A stretch of 64,000 bases of DNA from an uncultured Paraprevotella sp. (GCA_944320775.1 CALUIV010000003.1:64253-128252), one strand, 5' to 3'. Shown: positions 8,900 to 19,200, numbered from the stretch's first letter. The notes: generated by a model not told the origin, from the letters alone. Numbers and translations: made by a program.

Positions 8900-10150
8900 T
8901 TAACTGTCAAACTGATGAATAACCAAGCCACTGCGTAACTTCGGTTCGAACCAGGTAGCCTTGGGCGGCATGACCTCTCCTAAATCGGCAATACGCATGA
9001 TATCCGTCATTTCGACTGGATACAAAGCCAATGCCAGCGCCATTTCACCACTGTCACAGCGTCGGGACAATTCTTCCAACCCACGCAAACCGCCGACAAA
9101 TTCAACGCGTTTATCTGTTCTTAAATCATGAATGCCCAATAATTTATCCAAAATCAACCGGCTACTGATCGTCACATCCAACTGTTCGACCGGATCATCT
9201 GCTACTGTACACTCAGAGCGCAACCGCAACCGATACCAGTTTCTCTCCAGATAAATGGAAAACTCATGTTTACGGGTCGGCTTATAAGGAACACCTCCCA
9301 TACAACACACGTCAAAACAGTCAGACAATGCATCCAGAAACTGCCCGGAATCCATACCGTTCAAATCACGGATCAGTCGATTATAATCCAAAACAGTCAA
9401 CTGGCTGGCCGGAAAACAAACGGCCATAAAATAATTATATTCTTCCGCACCCGAATGCTGGGGATTATTATGGGCCAATTCCAGTCCGACACGGGCCGAA
9501 GCTGCCGACCGGTGATGTCCATCAGCAATATATAATGCCGGAACGGAATCAAAAATCCGCGTTACCTGCTCAATATCCTCATCCCGGTCAATCAGCCAGA
9601 ACCGATGTCTGAAGCCATCTACCGGCGCTACAAAATCATATTCAGGTTCCATATCAGTATAGCGAGCCACAAGTTCGTCCAGTTCCGGACGGTCTGGATA
9701 GGCAAAAAATACGGGCTCAACATGTGCGTTCAGATTCCGAATATGTTTCATCCGGTCTTCTTCCTTATCCATACGGGTCAGCTCATGCCGTTTAATGACT
9801 CCGGAAACGTAATCAGCCACAGAAGCAGCAACAACGATACCAAACTGCGTCCGGCCGTGCATGGTCTGTGCATAAATATAATACATCTCCTTGCTGTCCT
9901 TGAGCAACCACCTCTGTTCCTGAAACATTCTGAAATTATCGACAGCCTTTTGATAAACACGAGAATCGTGTTCGTCCGTACCTTCCGGAAAATCTATTTC
10001 CGAACGAATAATGTGATACAAAGACATTTCGTTACCAGCAGCCTCTGTTCTAGCCTCTTCCGAATCCAGCACATCATAAGGTCTGCTTTCCACCCGCTCC
10101 ACCAGTTCACGGGGAGGACGAAGTCCGCTGAAAGGTTTTATTCTTACCAT
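8900..10150 (-). CDS. DUF1015 family protein, serine-operon partner
   Basis: A 416-residue cytoplasmic protein of the DUF1015 family. The N-terminal opening IKPFSGLRPP and the central motif YIADGHHR are hallmarks of the family. The reaction is not known to me. It is the third gene of the serC-serA-DUF1015 run, and the same association with serine biosynthesis genes is seen widely, so a role tied to serine or phosphoserine metabolism is an inference from context. The start is 108 bp after the serA stop and no terminator is visible between them. Long antisense open frames cover this gene on the plus strand, but they have no protein-like features. Confidence 0.88.
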   Translation of the reverse strand: MVRIKPFSGLRPPRELVERVESRPYDVLDSEEARTEAAGNEMSLYHIIRSEIDFPEGTDEHDSRVYQKAVDNFRMFQEQRWLLKDSKEMYYIYAQTMHGRTQFGIVVAASVADYVSGVIKRHELTRMDKEEDRMKHIRNLNAHVEPVFFAYPDRPELDELVARYTDMEPEYDFVAPVDGFRHRFWLIDRDEDIEQVTRIFDSVPALYIADGHHRSAASARVGLELAHNNPQHSGAEEYNYFMAVCFPASQLTVLDYNRLIRDLNGMDSGQFLDALSDCFDVCCMGGVPYKPTRKHEFSIYLERNWYRLRLRSECTVADDPVEQLDVTISSRLILDKLLGIHDLRTDKRVEFVGGLRGLEELSRRCDSGEMALALALYPVEMTDIMRIADLGEVMPPKATWFEPKLRSGLVIHQFDS

Positions 10151-10258
10151 AATTTTTCTCTATGCTGTGTTGTGTTGATTATCAAAAGTATAAGATTGTC
10201 GTGTTTATTTATGTGCTGTGTTGTGTGCTATTTATCTAGCATGGGAAAGTTTACATTT

Positions 10259-11182
10259 TTATTTGTTGACCTGAAAACGAGTACAACCGTCTTGGAAAAA
10301 AGCAACAATCTGGCGTGCTGCCGCAATTCCAGCATTTGTATTCGCCTCCAAAGTCTGTGCACCCATTTTTTTCGGCGTGGCAAAATAGCGTCCAGTACAC
10401 TGTTCCGTAAAAGCATTATGGGTGGCAGGTTTCACATCTGTCAGATACTTCAGATCGTGACGCTCATTCATGGCACGCAACAATCCTTCCTCGTCCACAA
10501 CTTCCTTCCGCGCCGTATTAATCAGGACAGCCCCTGGCTTCATCTTCATAATCAAATCATAATGAATGCTCTTTACAGTTTCAGGAGTTGCCGGTATATG
10601 TAAGGATACTATATCACAAGTGGCAAACAAATCTTCCTGTCCGGATACAGGCTGAACACCGACAGCTTCCATAACGTCAGACGGACAGAAAGGATCGTAA
10701 GCACAAATTTCCATACCAAATCCCCGGGCTATACGCGCCACATTACGCCCAACATTACCAAACGCCAGCAAACCCAGCTTTTTACCCTGAAGTTCTTTTC
10801 CGGAGGAGCCATCATAAAAATTACGATAACCAAAGACCAGCAAACCCAAAACCAGTTCTGCCACTGCGTTGGCATTCTGACCCGGAGTGTTCATCACCAC
10901 AATGCCCCGACGCGTTGCTGCTTCCAGATCCACATTATCATATCCGGCACCTGCCCGGACAACGATTTTCAAATTAGAAGCTGCCGCAAAAACCTCATCA
11001 TCAATCTGATCGCTACGGATAATCATGGCGTCACAATCAGCCACAGCCTGCAACAATTGCTCGCGGCTTGTGTATTTCTCCAAAAGAGCCAGTTCCAAAC
11101 CGGCTAGACCGACAACTTCTTTTATTCCATTCACCGCTATCGCGGCAAAAGGCTTCTCTGTAGCTACTAAAATCTTTTTCAT
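10259..11182 (-). CDS. serA: D-3-phosphoglycerate dehydrogenase, short form
   Basis: A 307-residue NAD-dependent 2-hydroxyacid dehydrogenase catalysing the first step of serine synthesis, with no ACT or ASB regulatory domain. Visible: the nucleotide-binding segment LLAFGNVGRNVARIA (about 138-152), the catalytic Arg in NTARKEVVDEEGL (R225), and an active-site segment ATPKKMGAQT (268-277) where most relatives have ATPHIGA. The catalytic His is thus replaced by Lys (about K271). From memory, the Bacteroidales and Entamoeba short enzymes share this substitution, so it marks a subgroup and not a broken gene. The gene follows serC by 49 bp and precedes DUF1015. Confidence 0.92.
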   Translation of the reverse strand: MKKILVATEKPFAAIAVNGIKEVVGLAGLELALLEKYTSREQLLQAVADCDAMIIRSDQIDDEVFAAASNLKIVVRAGAGYDNVDLEAATRRGIVVMNTPGQNANAVAELVLGLLVFGYRNFYDGSSGKELQGKKLGLLAFGNVGRNVARIARGFGMEICAYDPFCPSDVMEAVGVQPVSGQEDLFATCDIVSLHIPATPETVKSIHYDLIMKMKPGAVLINTARKEVVDEEGLLRAMNERHDLKYLTDVKPATHNAFTEQCTGRYFATPKKMGAQTLEANTNAGIAAARQIVAFFQDGCTRFQVNK

Positions 11183-11231
11183 CGTATTTTCATTTTATGG
11201 TTGTTGTAACAAACAGAGGCCAACCTCACAA

Positions 11232-12299
11232 TCAAAGCTTCGCCTCGAAATCTTTCATGCTCTGTGCCAAAGCCTGCACCGCCGACATCGTCTGCGCATT
11301 ATAGCAAGAAGCGCGGAAACCTCCGACACTGCGATGTCCTTTAATTCCTTCGATACCACGTTCGGCAGCAAAGGCCAGAAAATCAGTTTCCAAATCCTTA
11401 TATTCCTCATTCATAACGAAGCATATATTCATTAAAGAACGGTCTTCGGATCTGGCAGTACCTTTAAACAGACGGTTCCGGTCGATTTCATCATACAAGA
11501 TATTCGCACGTTCGTGTGCATTACGCTCCATGCCTGCGACACCGCCATGCGCCTTGACCCACCGCAGATTCAACATAGCCGTATATATCGGAACTACCGG
11601 TGGTGTATTGAACATGGAACCGCCCTGTACATGCGTCATATAATTCAGAATTGAGGGAATCGGACGGCTCACCTGTTCCAAAGCCTCATCCTTAACGATC
11701 AGCACATTTACTCCGGCCATGGAAACATTCTTCTGCGCACCGGCATAAATACAATGATAACGACGGACATCTACAGGCCGGGAAAATATGTCGGACGACA
11801 TATCTGCAATCAATGGCACCGGACTTTCAGGATCAGTGCGCAATTCCGTTCCATAGATTGTATTATTAGTCGTATAATGGAAATAATCGGCATCCGACGG
11901 TATACTATAGTTTTTAGGGATGTAAGAATAATTCTGATCTGCCGATGATGCAACCTCAACAACTTCACCAAACATCCGGGCTTCTTTTATTGCTTTTTTA
12001 GCCCATGTTCCTGTATTTAGATATGCAGCTTTCTTTTCCAAAAAATTATAAGGTACCCGACAAAACTCCATACTGGCTCCACCACCCAAGAACAATACAG
12101 AATAGCCTTCCGGCACATCCAACAACTCTTTTACCAGTGCTACAGTCTCTTCCAATACAGGCTTGAACTGAGCAGAACGATGACTGATCTCCATTATCGA
12201 AAGGCCGCATCCGTTAAAATCAAGACATGCAGCCGCTGTTGCTTCCATAACCTCACGCGGCAGTTTTGAAGGACCTGCATTAAAATTAAACTTCTCCAT
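11232..12299 (-). CDS. serC: Phosphoserine aminotransferase
   Basis: A 355-residue class V aminotransferase that converts 3-phosphohydroxypyruvate and glutamate to phosphoserine and 2-oxoglutarate; many homologues also act in pyridoxal phosphate synthesis. It opens with FNAGPSKLP, typical of SerC. The PLP-binding Lys is K190 in [11 protein letters not shown], and the C-terminus has the family [15 protein letters not shown] segment. It is the first gene of serC-serA-DUF1015. A promoter (12359-12389) overlaps the downstream edge of the helicase terminator. Confidence 0.95.
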   Translation of the reverse strand: MEKFNFNAGPSKLPREVMEATAAACLDFNGCGLSIMEISHRSAQFKPVLEETVALVKELLDVPEGYSVLFLGGGASMEFCRVPYNFLEKKAAYLNTGTWAKKAIKEARMFGEVVEVASSADQNYSYIPKNYSIPSDADYFHYTTNNTIYGTELRTDPESPVPLIADMSSDIFSRPVDVRRYHCIYAGAQKNVSMAGVNVLIVKDEALEQVSRPIPSILNYMTHVQGGSMFNTPPVVPIYTAMLNLRWVKAHGGVAGMERNAHERANILYDEIDRNRLFKGTARSEDRSLMNICFVMNEEYKDLETDFLAFAAERGIEGIKGHRSVGGFRASCYNAQTMSAVQALAQSMKDFEAKL

Positions 12300-12358
12300 G
12301 TGCTCTATTTTATTAATGTGTGTTATTATCTTTATTCTTTTATTAAATATCTCAAAAG

Positions 12359-12389
12359 CGAAAGTATAAAAAAATAATCAGTTAACAAA
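12359..12389 (-). promoter_or_regulatory. serC operon promoter
   Basis: On the minus strand, TTTG (12386-12389), a 19-bp spacer and TACTTTCG (12359-12366; one mismatch to TAnnTTTG) lie about 60 bp before the serC ATG. Confidence 0.55.
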
Positions 12390-12391
12390 CT

Positions 12392-12427
12392 AAAAAGCCC
12401 ACAAATTTTAAGTTTGTGGGCTTTTTT
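12392..12427. terminator. Bidirectional terminator after helicase gene
   Basis: A 14-bp perfect stem (12392-12405 with 12413-12426) with GC-rich core GCCCAC and flanking A/T runs on both sides. It ends the minus-strand helicase transcript just before the serC promoter. Confidence 0.88.
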
Positions 12428-12474
12428 AGTGACAAATTATCAAAAACAATGCTTTACAGCAGACATTTTATCAG

Positions 12475-13800
12475 TTATAAAGCTTCTTCTATAATACATT
12501 TTATACCTTTGATCTTTTGACCACGGATATTCTGCAACACGCTTTTCAATTTTTTCCTGCTGACCGCAACGAAAGAATAGTGTTCTTTGACATCTATACG
12601 GCCCAGTTCCTCTCTTCCCAAGCCACCTATTTTCGAAAGAAAACCAACGATATCTACCTTATTGATTTTATCTTTCTTCCCTTTTCCTATATATAAAGTA
12701 ACCCAATTGGGCTGGACAGGAGCCGGCAACTTGCCATCAATACGATACGTCTCCACCTCATCACGGATATATTCCGGCATTTTTTCTTCCGGTCCAAGAA
12801 TCATGTAGGCACGTCCTTCTGCATCCCAACGAGCCGTACGACCATTACGATGAATATAAGCATCTTCATTCAAAGGTAAATGATAATGAATAATCTGTCC
12901 GATATCAGGAATATCCAGACCTCTGGCAGCCAGGTCGGTAGAAACAAACACATTGCAAGACCCGTTGCAGAATTTGTACAGCGCACGTTCACGATCTTTC
13001 TGCTCCATACCTCCATGGAACAATTCACAATAGATACCGCGCTGCTTTAAATAATTCCCGACACGCTCCACACTCTCCCGATAATTCACAAACACCAGAC
13101 TACTTGTAGCTCCCGACTTCCGGATCAGTCGTTCAAGTGTTTCCAATTTGTCTTTCACCGGAGAGAATACTTGATAAAGGCTCACCCGATCAACAGTCTG
13201 TTCATCTTCTGAAAGATAATTCAATTTGACAAAATGATTGGGAGAAACAAAATTCGGAATTTGAGGTGCATCCGTAGCAGAAAGAAGAAAACGCCGTTTC
13301 AGTTTCGGTAATTTACTGATTACCTGACTCATTTCCTCTTGAAATCCCAATTCCAGACACTTGTCAAACTCATCAATGACCAATGTAGAAATGTTTTCAA
13401 CCGGAATATTTCCTTTCGACAGATGATCGTTCATACGGCCGGGAGTAGCAACAACGACCTGAGGCTGAACACTTCGTAATGTGCGATGCTCATCCATTGC
13501 TGGCCGGCCACCATAGCAACTGACCACCTTGTAAGCTGTTCCCATTGACTTAAACACCTGCTCCGTTTGCAAAGCCAACTCGCGCGATGGAACCAGAACT
13601 ACGGCCTGCACTCCTCCGCGAGCAGAATCAAGATGTTGTACCAAAGGAATCAGATAGGCCAAAGTCTTGCCGGAACCTGTCGGCGAAAGCAAAACCAGAT
13701 CATCCCCTTTCCGATAAGCCTGAATTGTCTCTTCCTGCATCGGGTTCAACGACTCGATGCGAAGTTTCCATAAAATTTCGTGTAAATCAATATTGTTCAT
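12475..13800 (-). CDS. DbpA-type DEAD-box RNA helicase
   Basis: A 441-residue ATP-dependent RNA helicase. Visible motifs are motif I SPTGSGKT, motif Ia PSRELA, TPGR, motif II DEFD (in place of DEAD), motif III SAT, and C-terminal helicase motifs STDLAARGLDIP and HRNGRTAR. A C-terminal RNA-binding domain of the DbpA type (about 365-440, with a VDIVGFLSKIGGL segment) suggests binding to 23S rRNA and a role in 50S assembly. The promoter -7 box ends only 4 bp before the ATG, so the transcript may be nearly leaderless. Confidence 0.92.
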   Translation of the reverse strand: MNNIDLHEILWKLRIESLNPMQEETIQAYRKGDDLVLLSPTGSGKTLAYLIPLVQHLDSARGGVQAVVLVPSRELALQTEQVFKSMGTAYKVVSCYGGRPAMDEHRTLRSVQPQVVVATPGRMNDHLSKGNIPVENISTLVIDEFDKCLELGFQEEMSQVISKLPKLKRRFLLSATDAPQIPNFVSPNHFVKLNYLSEDEQTVDRVSLYQVFSPVKDKLETLERLIRKSGATSSLVFVNYRESVERVGNYLKQRGIYCELFHGGMEQKDRERALYKFCNGSCNVFVSTDLAARGLDIPDIGQIIHYHLPLNEDAYIHRNGRTARWDAEGRAYMILGPEEKMPEYIRDEVETYRIDGKLPAPVQPNWVTLYIGKGKKDKINKVDIVGFLSKIGGLGREELGRIDVKEHYSFVAVSRKKLKSVLQNIRGQKIKGIKCIIEEAL

Positions 13801-13804
13801 AGAA

Positions 13805-13836
13805 CAAAGATAAGCAAACCACTGTAACGAAACAAA
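13805..13836 (-). promoter_or_regulatory. Helicase gene promoter (near-leaderless)
   Basis: On the minus strand, TTTG (13833-13836), a 20-bp spacer and TATCTTTG (13805-13812) give a full consensus. The -7 box is immediately adjacent to the ATG at 13798-13800, leaving almost no 5' leader. Confidence 0.75.
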
Positions 13837-13941
13837 TCAGGCTGCAAACAAATTCGAATTTTCTTATAACGCTTAAACGAATCTAAAAATCTGTCCAAAA
13901 ACTACAGCAATATTTAAAGTATATAGAACATCATGAAGAGG

Positions 13942-13973
13942 TTTGAACAGAGAAATAAAAATTCTTATTTTTG
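13942..13973 (+). promoter_or_regulatory. Tyrosine recombinase gene promoter
   Basis: TTTG (13942-13945), a 20-bp spacer and TATTTTTG (13966-13973) give a full consensus. The expected start is about 90 bp before the recombinase ATG, leaving a sizeable leader. Confidence 0.75.
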
Positions 13974-14072
13974 TAACAACAACAAAAACAAGAAAACTAA
14001 ACAATATGGACCTATAATTCAAGAAGAACATATTGCAAGTATCTCCCATCACAGAACACAACTACGGACAAG

Positions 14073-15080
14073 ATGAATTTTATAGACTTCTTCAAAATAG
14101 AAATAGCCAAAAAAGAACAATTAGGTAAAAAGAAAACAGCGACGAACTATAAGTCAACTTTAAAATCATTTACAGAGTTTCTTCGTTTAAAAAAACAAAT
14201 TAATAAAATAGAGTTAAATCAGATTACCTATGAACTTCTGTCAGACTACGAAATATATTTAACCAACGAACGCAATATTTCCAGAAACAGCAGTTCCTTC
14301 TACTTCCGCCAAATCAGAGCTGTCTATAAAAGAGCCTGCGCTGAATCGGAAACTTATACGGCCGACCCTTTCAGAAAAATCTATACCGGAGTAGACAAAA
14401 CAATCAAAAGAGCACTCGATTTGGAAACTCTCAGAAAAGTCATTGAATTTCTACCCAAAAACAAACATCTGGAATTCAGTAAAGATATCTTCATTTTCTG
14501 TTTTTTTGCTCGCGGCATGTCATTCATTGACTTTGCAAAACTAAAAAAACAGAATATTTCGAACGGTAGAATTAATTATTATAGAAGTAAAACACAAAGA
14601 TTTATATCAATAAAAATAGAACCACCTATGCAGGCCATCATCAACAAATACCAACAAAAAGACACAGATTATATCTTTCCGATTTTCCAGGGAAATATTC
14701 AGGAAGAACGTATCTACAACAATGCTCTACGTTTGTATAATTTGCATCTGAACCAAATCGGAAAAGCCATTCGAAAAGACATACACCTCACATCTTACGT
14801 TGCCCGACACTCTTGGGCAACAATAGCAAGAGCAGAAAATGTTCCAATAGAAATCATCAGTGAATCATTAGGACACAGTAATCAACAAACCACTAGCATA
14901 TACATCAAATCATTGAACAACATAGTTGCTGACTCAGCAAACAAAAAAATAATAAATAAACTAAAAAAAGAAAAGAAGCTCAAAAAGAACAATACCAATT
15001 ATGCTTACTGCTTTTATCAGGATTTCTATATATCAACGAGAGAAGAACAGATAGATTTTACATACACGCTCGAATATTAA
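14073..15080 (+). CDS. Tyrosine site-specific recombinase, candidate promoter invertase
   Basis: A 335-residue tyrosine recombinase. The N-terminal SAM-like core-binding domain covers about 1-105 and the catalytic domain about 110-290. Catalytic residues: R147 (ARGMS), K173 (SKTQR), R245 (YVARHSWAT), H268 (LGHS) and Y277 (TSIYIKS). Box II reads Y-V-A-R where phage integrases have H-x-x-R; as I recall this is usual in the Bacteroidales chromosomal invertase group. A basic, Tyr-rich C-terminal tail (300-335) is longer than I expect. All active-site residues are present, so the gene should be functional. It is about 4.4 kb from the inverted repeats upstream of the lipoprotein, whose inversion it may catalyse. 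I see no phage or conjugation genes nearby. Confidence 0.88.
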   Translation: MNFIDFFKIEIAKKEQLGKKKTATNYKSTLKSFTEFLRLKKQINKIELNQITYELLSDYEIYLTNERNISRNSSSFYFRQIRAVYKRACAESETYTADPFRKIYTGVDKTIKRALDLETLRKVIEFLPKNKHLEFSKDIFIFCFFARGMSFIDFAKLKKQNISNGRINYYRSKTQRFISIKIEPPMQAIINKYQQKDTDYIFPIFQGNIQEERIYNNALRLYNLHLNQIGKAIRKDIHLTSYVARHSWATIARAENVPIEIISESLGHSNQQTTSIYIKSLNNIVADSANKKIINKLKKEKKLKKNNTNYAYCFYQDFYISTREEQIDFTYTLEY

Positions 15081-15106
15081 AAAACAAAGAAAACTAATTT
15101 CTTCTA

Positions 15107-15128
15107 TAAGGGAGGATAACCTCCCTTA
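15107..15128. terminator. Hairpin after recombinase gene
   Basis: A 9-bp perfect stem (15107-15115 with 15120-15128) with a four-base ATAA loop lies between the convergent recombinase and transposase-like genes. AT-rich sequence follows, but no clean T run. Confidence 0.6.
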
Positions 15129-15201
15129 ATATTTATAGGGTTCAACAAGAATAAAAACACTTACAAGTATATTCATTTACAATACAGCAAGTATTAAGTT
15201 G

Positions 15202-16164
15202 TTATTTTTTATAATAATTCCAGAGATTTATTCTCGTTTTTTCCCATTCAGAAAACAAACTATCTGATTTACCACGAATCTCTAAAAAATAATAATAAAC
15301 AATTGATTTAACTATTTCATCAGAAGGAAAAGATAACCGAGATTTTATATATCTTCGGATTCTTTCCCCTAGTGGTACAACATAATCTAACTTACATATT
15401 TGTTTCCGTAAATTAAATGGTATCTTGAAAAATAGATTTAAATCTTCAAGGTTATCATTCCACAACCGCATCGCATAAGGATATATATTTCTCCAATGAA
15501 TATATAACAAATTTAATTTTTCCATAGCTTCGGTATTGTTTCGAGCTTCAAAAATATTTTGCATATCCATTCTATATGCCTCTCTATCGCCTGAAACAAC
15601 AAAATGGCATGAATTTCTTAATAAATTTAAAACATAAATTGGTCGACAAGATGACGGAAAGTAACACTTAAGACACTCTGGAAGTCCTGAAATCTGATCT
15701 GAAAAAAATAACAAAATATCTTCAACTCCTCTTTTTTTTAAACACTGAAATATTTCTTCGCAAAAATCTACATTTTCAGTCAGACTTGTCCACAGACCTA
15801 GCATTTCTAGCTGACCATCATCCCTTAGTCCCACACACAAACAAATTATTCGTTCAGTAATCCGACCATTATCAGATACTTTAAAAACTAAAGCATCTAA
15901 CCATACCACCCAATAAAAAGATTCCAAAGGGCGCTTCAACCAATCAGCAGCTTTTTTCTGTTGCACATTCAAAATATCAGCAATCACAGGCTCGGAGAAA
16001 TTCGAATATCCCATATGTTTTAGTTCATCTCGAATATCAGAGAGACTCATACCATTTGCATAACGAGAAATTACCAATTCTTCCAGTGAATGAATATTTC
16101 GTGAACACTCAACAGTACCCTTATCGGTTTCCTGCTCAAATATAATTTTATCATTTATAGCCAT
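15202..16164 (-). CDS. Degenerate Mutator/IS256-type transposase homologue
   Basis: A 320-residue protein clearly related to Mutator/IS256 transposases but shorter at the N-terminus (they are usually ~400 residues). The DDE core is recognisable: YWVVWLDALVFKV gives the first Asp (D90), FFSDQISGLPE the second (D156), and SRLSFPSDE (275-283) aligns with the conserved RGSFPSDD segment. The catalytic Glu expected about 14 residues before that, in the 'IESLNR' position, is Val/Pro (about V263-P264). The Cys/His of the usual QRCWVHK motif are also gone. No terminal inverted repeats or target duplications flank it. The frame is intact. It may be a decayed copy or a domesticated DNA-binding protein; its place between recombinase and phase-variable lipoprotein is suggestive only. 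Confidence 0.75.
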   Translation of the reverse strand: MAINDKIIFEQETDKGTVECSRNIHSLEELVISRYANGMSLSDIRDELKHMGYSNFSEPVIADILNVQQKKAADWLKRPLESFYWVVWLDALVFKVSDNGRITERIICLCVGLRDDGQLEMLGLWTSLTENVDFCEEIFQCLKKRGVEDILLFFSDQISGLPECLKCYFPSSCRPIYVLNLLRNSCHFVVSGDREAYRMDMQNIFEARNNTEAMEKLNLLYIHWRNIYPYAMRLWNDNLEDLNLFFKIPFNLRKQICKLDYVVPLGERIRRYIKSRLSFPSDEIVKSIVYYYFLEIRGKSDSLFSEWEKTRINLWNYYKK

Positions 16165-16180
16165 AATTATTGCAAAAAAT

Positions 16181-16218
16181 AAAGAATACGGAATTCTGTT
16201 AGAAACTCCGTATTCTTT
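16181..16218 (-). terminator. Terminator after coiled-coil lipoprotein gene
   Basis: A 12-bp perfect stem (16181-16192 with 16207-16218). On the minus strand it is followed by a T-rich run (plus-strand A run at 16174-16179). It separates the lipoprotein from the transposase-like gene. Confidence 0.8.
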
Positions 16219-16248
16219 TATCTAGACATTTTTAATTATGTAAATTTC

Positions 16249-19200
16249 TTATTTCAGACTTACAACAACCGGAACTTCCACTTCATAAGCCGTCTTTGAC
16301 TGATTAAGTGTCAAACCAGAAAGTTCACCCCACTTCGGTTTAGCAACTGTCATTTTAAGAGTTACCTTGTATTCTCCTGAATAAGTGTAATCCTGTCCCT
16401 TAGCGGTCAATTGAACAGTACCATTTGTATATTCAACAAGTCCATTCGGATCTTCAATAACGAATGTCGGCTGGCTCATTGCATACACGCTAAACGGATT
16501 ATTTGCAAAGTCATATTTAACATCTGCTGTATTTGCTCCATATGCAGCAACCTTACCATTCTCCCACAACAAACGTCCATCTTTATCCGTCCACTTAAAT
16601 CCAGTTAATGCTACCGGTGCAGTCTTACTTGTAATTGTAATCTGGCTATTGTTAACAACCAAATTTCCAGCCAAATCAGCGATAGACACATCATAAGTAG
16701 ACGTAGTAACATTGCTACCATAAGCAACTTTCACTTCCAGTTTGATAGCGGTTCCATCGTAAGAATCCTTATTAACAACAAACTTAGTCGTCGTAGATGA
16801 ACCTGTTGAACTATAATTTGCATTAGTAGTTGCGCCAGTAGTCGTCATCGTAACAATACCACCATTTGCCTTAATAGCTGTAATCTGATCATCAAAGTTA
16901 TCAAACAGAGTCTTGGCATCCATTTCGATAATCAAATCACCAACATGGGTATTGTTGTCAAATCGAGTAGCCATCTGTACTGTCTTTTGATCATTCCAGA
17001 AAATCATATCCTGACTCAATGAACCAGTTGTCGGATAATCAGTCTTTGCTATAGGAATTGTAATGGTATATTCTGTTCCTGCCAACGTACCTGTGCTACC
17101 AGTATTATCCTTCAATGTAATGTCAATATTTGCAGCATCTGACAATTCTGTTCCTTGTGCAATAGTTACAACAAGGCCATTAGTTCTATCAACGGTCACT
17201 CCAGCAGGAACTCCTGATACAGTACACATTGAACTTGCAAGCAACGTCTTTAAGTCATTCACTGACATCTTAAATGTATTAGCAATAGGAGCCAAATCGA
17301 TTGTAGTAGCTTTAGATGCTGCTGCAACATCCTTCCAACTATTGCCAATTGTTGCATGACTATATGAAACAACAGCTTTAATAACCTTAATGGTAACCAT
17401 ATCATTTGTCAGATACTTATACCCACCAAGAGAAACTGTAGCATCTACAGTAGCAGTCTTACCAATATTACTTGAGGCATTCTGGTCAGCAACACCAACA
17501 ACACCATTATCTATGGTAAATGCAGCCTTATCACCACCATCTAATGCATAAGACACAACAGAAGGGTCAATGCCGAATTCTGTCACCATATCGTCAACGA
17601 CAGTGTTTCCTGCATTATTCTTTCCTATCAATTTAAATCCTTCTTTCATGTCATATTTCTCTGCACTATTCCAAGCGAGTTCTTTTGTTCCGGTATAACT
17701 TGAAACAACCTGAACATTAGAAACAACAACATCTTTATGTGCAGCAAGGAAATAATCAGAAGCAACTTCTGTTAGATTCTGTGTTCCGTCTTCTGGATTT
17801 GCATTTTTGGGAGTTACACGTGCAGACAAACAATATGTACTATTAGAAGCTAAAACATCATTCTTTGATACAGTGAAAGCAACAACGCCACGTTCCAGAT
17901 CGCTCTTCGCTTCATTATATTCTGCATTCAGATAATTAGCAGCAGCTCTAGTATTTGTAACTTTATATCCTTCAAAAACAATGTTGTAATTCTCGGCAAA
18001 ATCCTTCGCAGCAGCAATTGGAGTAATACGGAAACGTACAACACTCGTCTTATTTTCTGTTACAACTTTATATTTACTACTTTCAGTAGGATCTGTAGGA
18101 TCAGCTACCTGAAGCGTATTGAAGCCTAATATTTTAGAAACTACACCACTACCTGAAGTAATATAATCTGGTTCATAAACAATGCTTTGAATCATAATAC
18201 TCAGCATTGCTTTCAGATCTTTCTCAAGTTCTTCTACCTCAGCACCTAGATCAGCAACATTCTGTTTTAAAGTTGCAAAATCGCCATTTTCTGCGAACTT
18301 AGCTTCTAAATCACTTACCTTACCTTCCAAGGTTGAAATTCTAGTCACTGCGTTAGCCAAATCTGAGGCACTAGCCTTGCCTGCAAGTGCAGTTTGTAAA
18401 GCATCATCTTTATAATTTTCTAAAGCCTGAACGCGAGAAACCAAATCGGTAAAAGTTGGATCGTTCTTCGTAATATAATTAGCCAACTTACCGTCTACAG
18501 TCTTTATTTGGTTTGCTAGCTCTGTGCTATCACTTGCCATCTCGGCAATTACTTTATCTAATTCAGTGGATATTTTTGCAGATAAAGTAGCATTCAATTT
18601 GCTTACTTCGGCATCTGTATAACCTTTCAAGGTTACCTCAAGAGTTTCAAGACTTGCAATACGAGTTTCTAAAGCGGCAATCTGCTCTCCAAATTTTGCA
18701 TCTTCAATAGCTTTCAAACTATTCAGAGCCTGAGCTAACTTATCATTCGTAGTTGCCAAAGTTCCTTCCAAAGTTTCAATTTTATTTTTAAGCGCGTCAA
18801 CATCTGCCTGAGAAGCATTACCATCCAACTGAGCCTTCAATTCATCCAACTCTGCTGACAGATTGCCCTGCTCTGTTTCCAATGCACTGATTTTGTCACC
18901 TAACTCGGTCTTAGCTGCATCCAAAGATGAAGCAACAGATTGATCAAGCTCATCAATAATTCCCTTCAGCTCGTTAAATTTAGACTCAACAGTTGCTGCA
19001 TCAGCCTTACCGTCGATACTAGCCTGCAATTCTGTAGTCTTGTTGGCGATTTCAGTCTTCAATGTTTCAATATCAGCAGCATTACCAGAAGCTAATGCCT
19101 GAAGATCTGCCACCTGCTTGTCGACAGCTGTCTTCAAAGCCTCAACTGAAGAATTGATTGCAGCAGTCAATTCTTCCTTAGAAACATCTAATTTAGAAGT

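Noticed and set aside
9605-10603. 332-residue open frame antisense to DUF1015 and serA
   Set aside because: It lies opposite two well-supported genes, spans their gap and has no domain-like or coherent protein sequence.
10259-11182. serA as a pseudogene because the catalytic His is lost
   Set aside because: The frame, NAD site and Arg are intact and the operon is complete; the Lys is likely a subgroup feature.
14073-16164. An integrative element or prophage around the recombinase
   Set aside because: No att-like direct repeats, tRNA target, conjugation or phage genes; flanks are ordinary chromosomal genes.
15202-16164. An active IS256-type insertion sequence
   Set aside because: Catalytic Glu and Cys/His residues missing, N-terminus short, and no terminal inverted repeats or target duplication seen.
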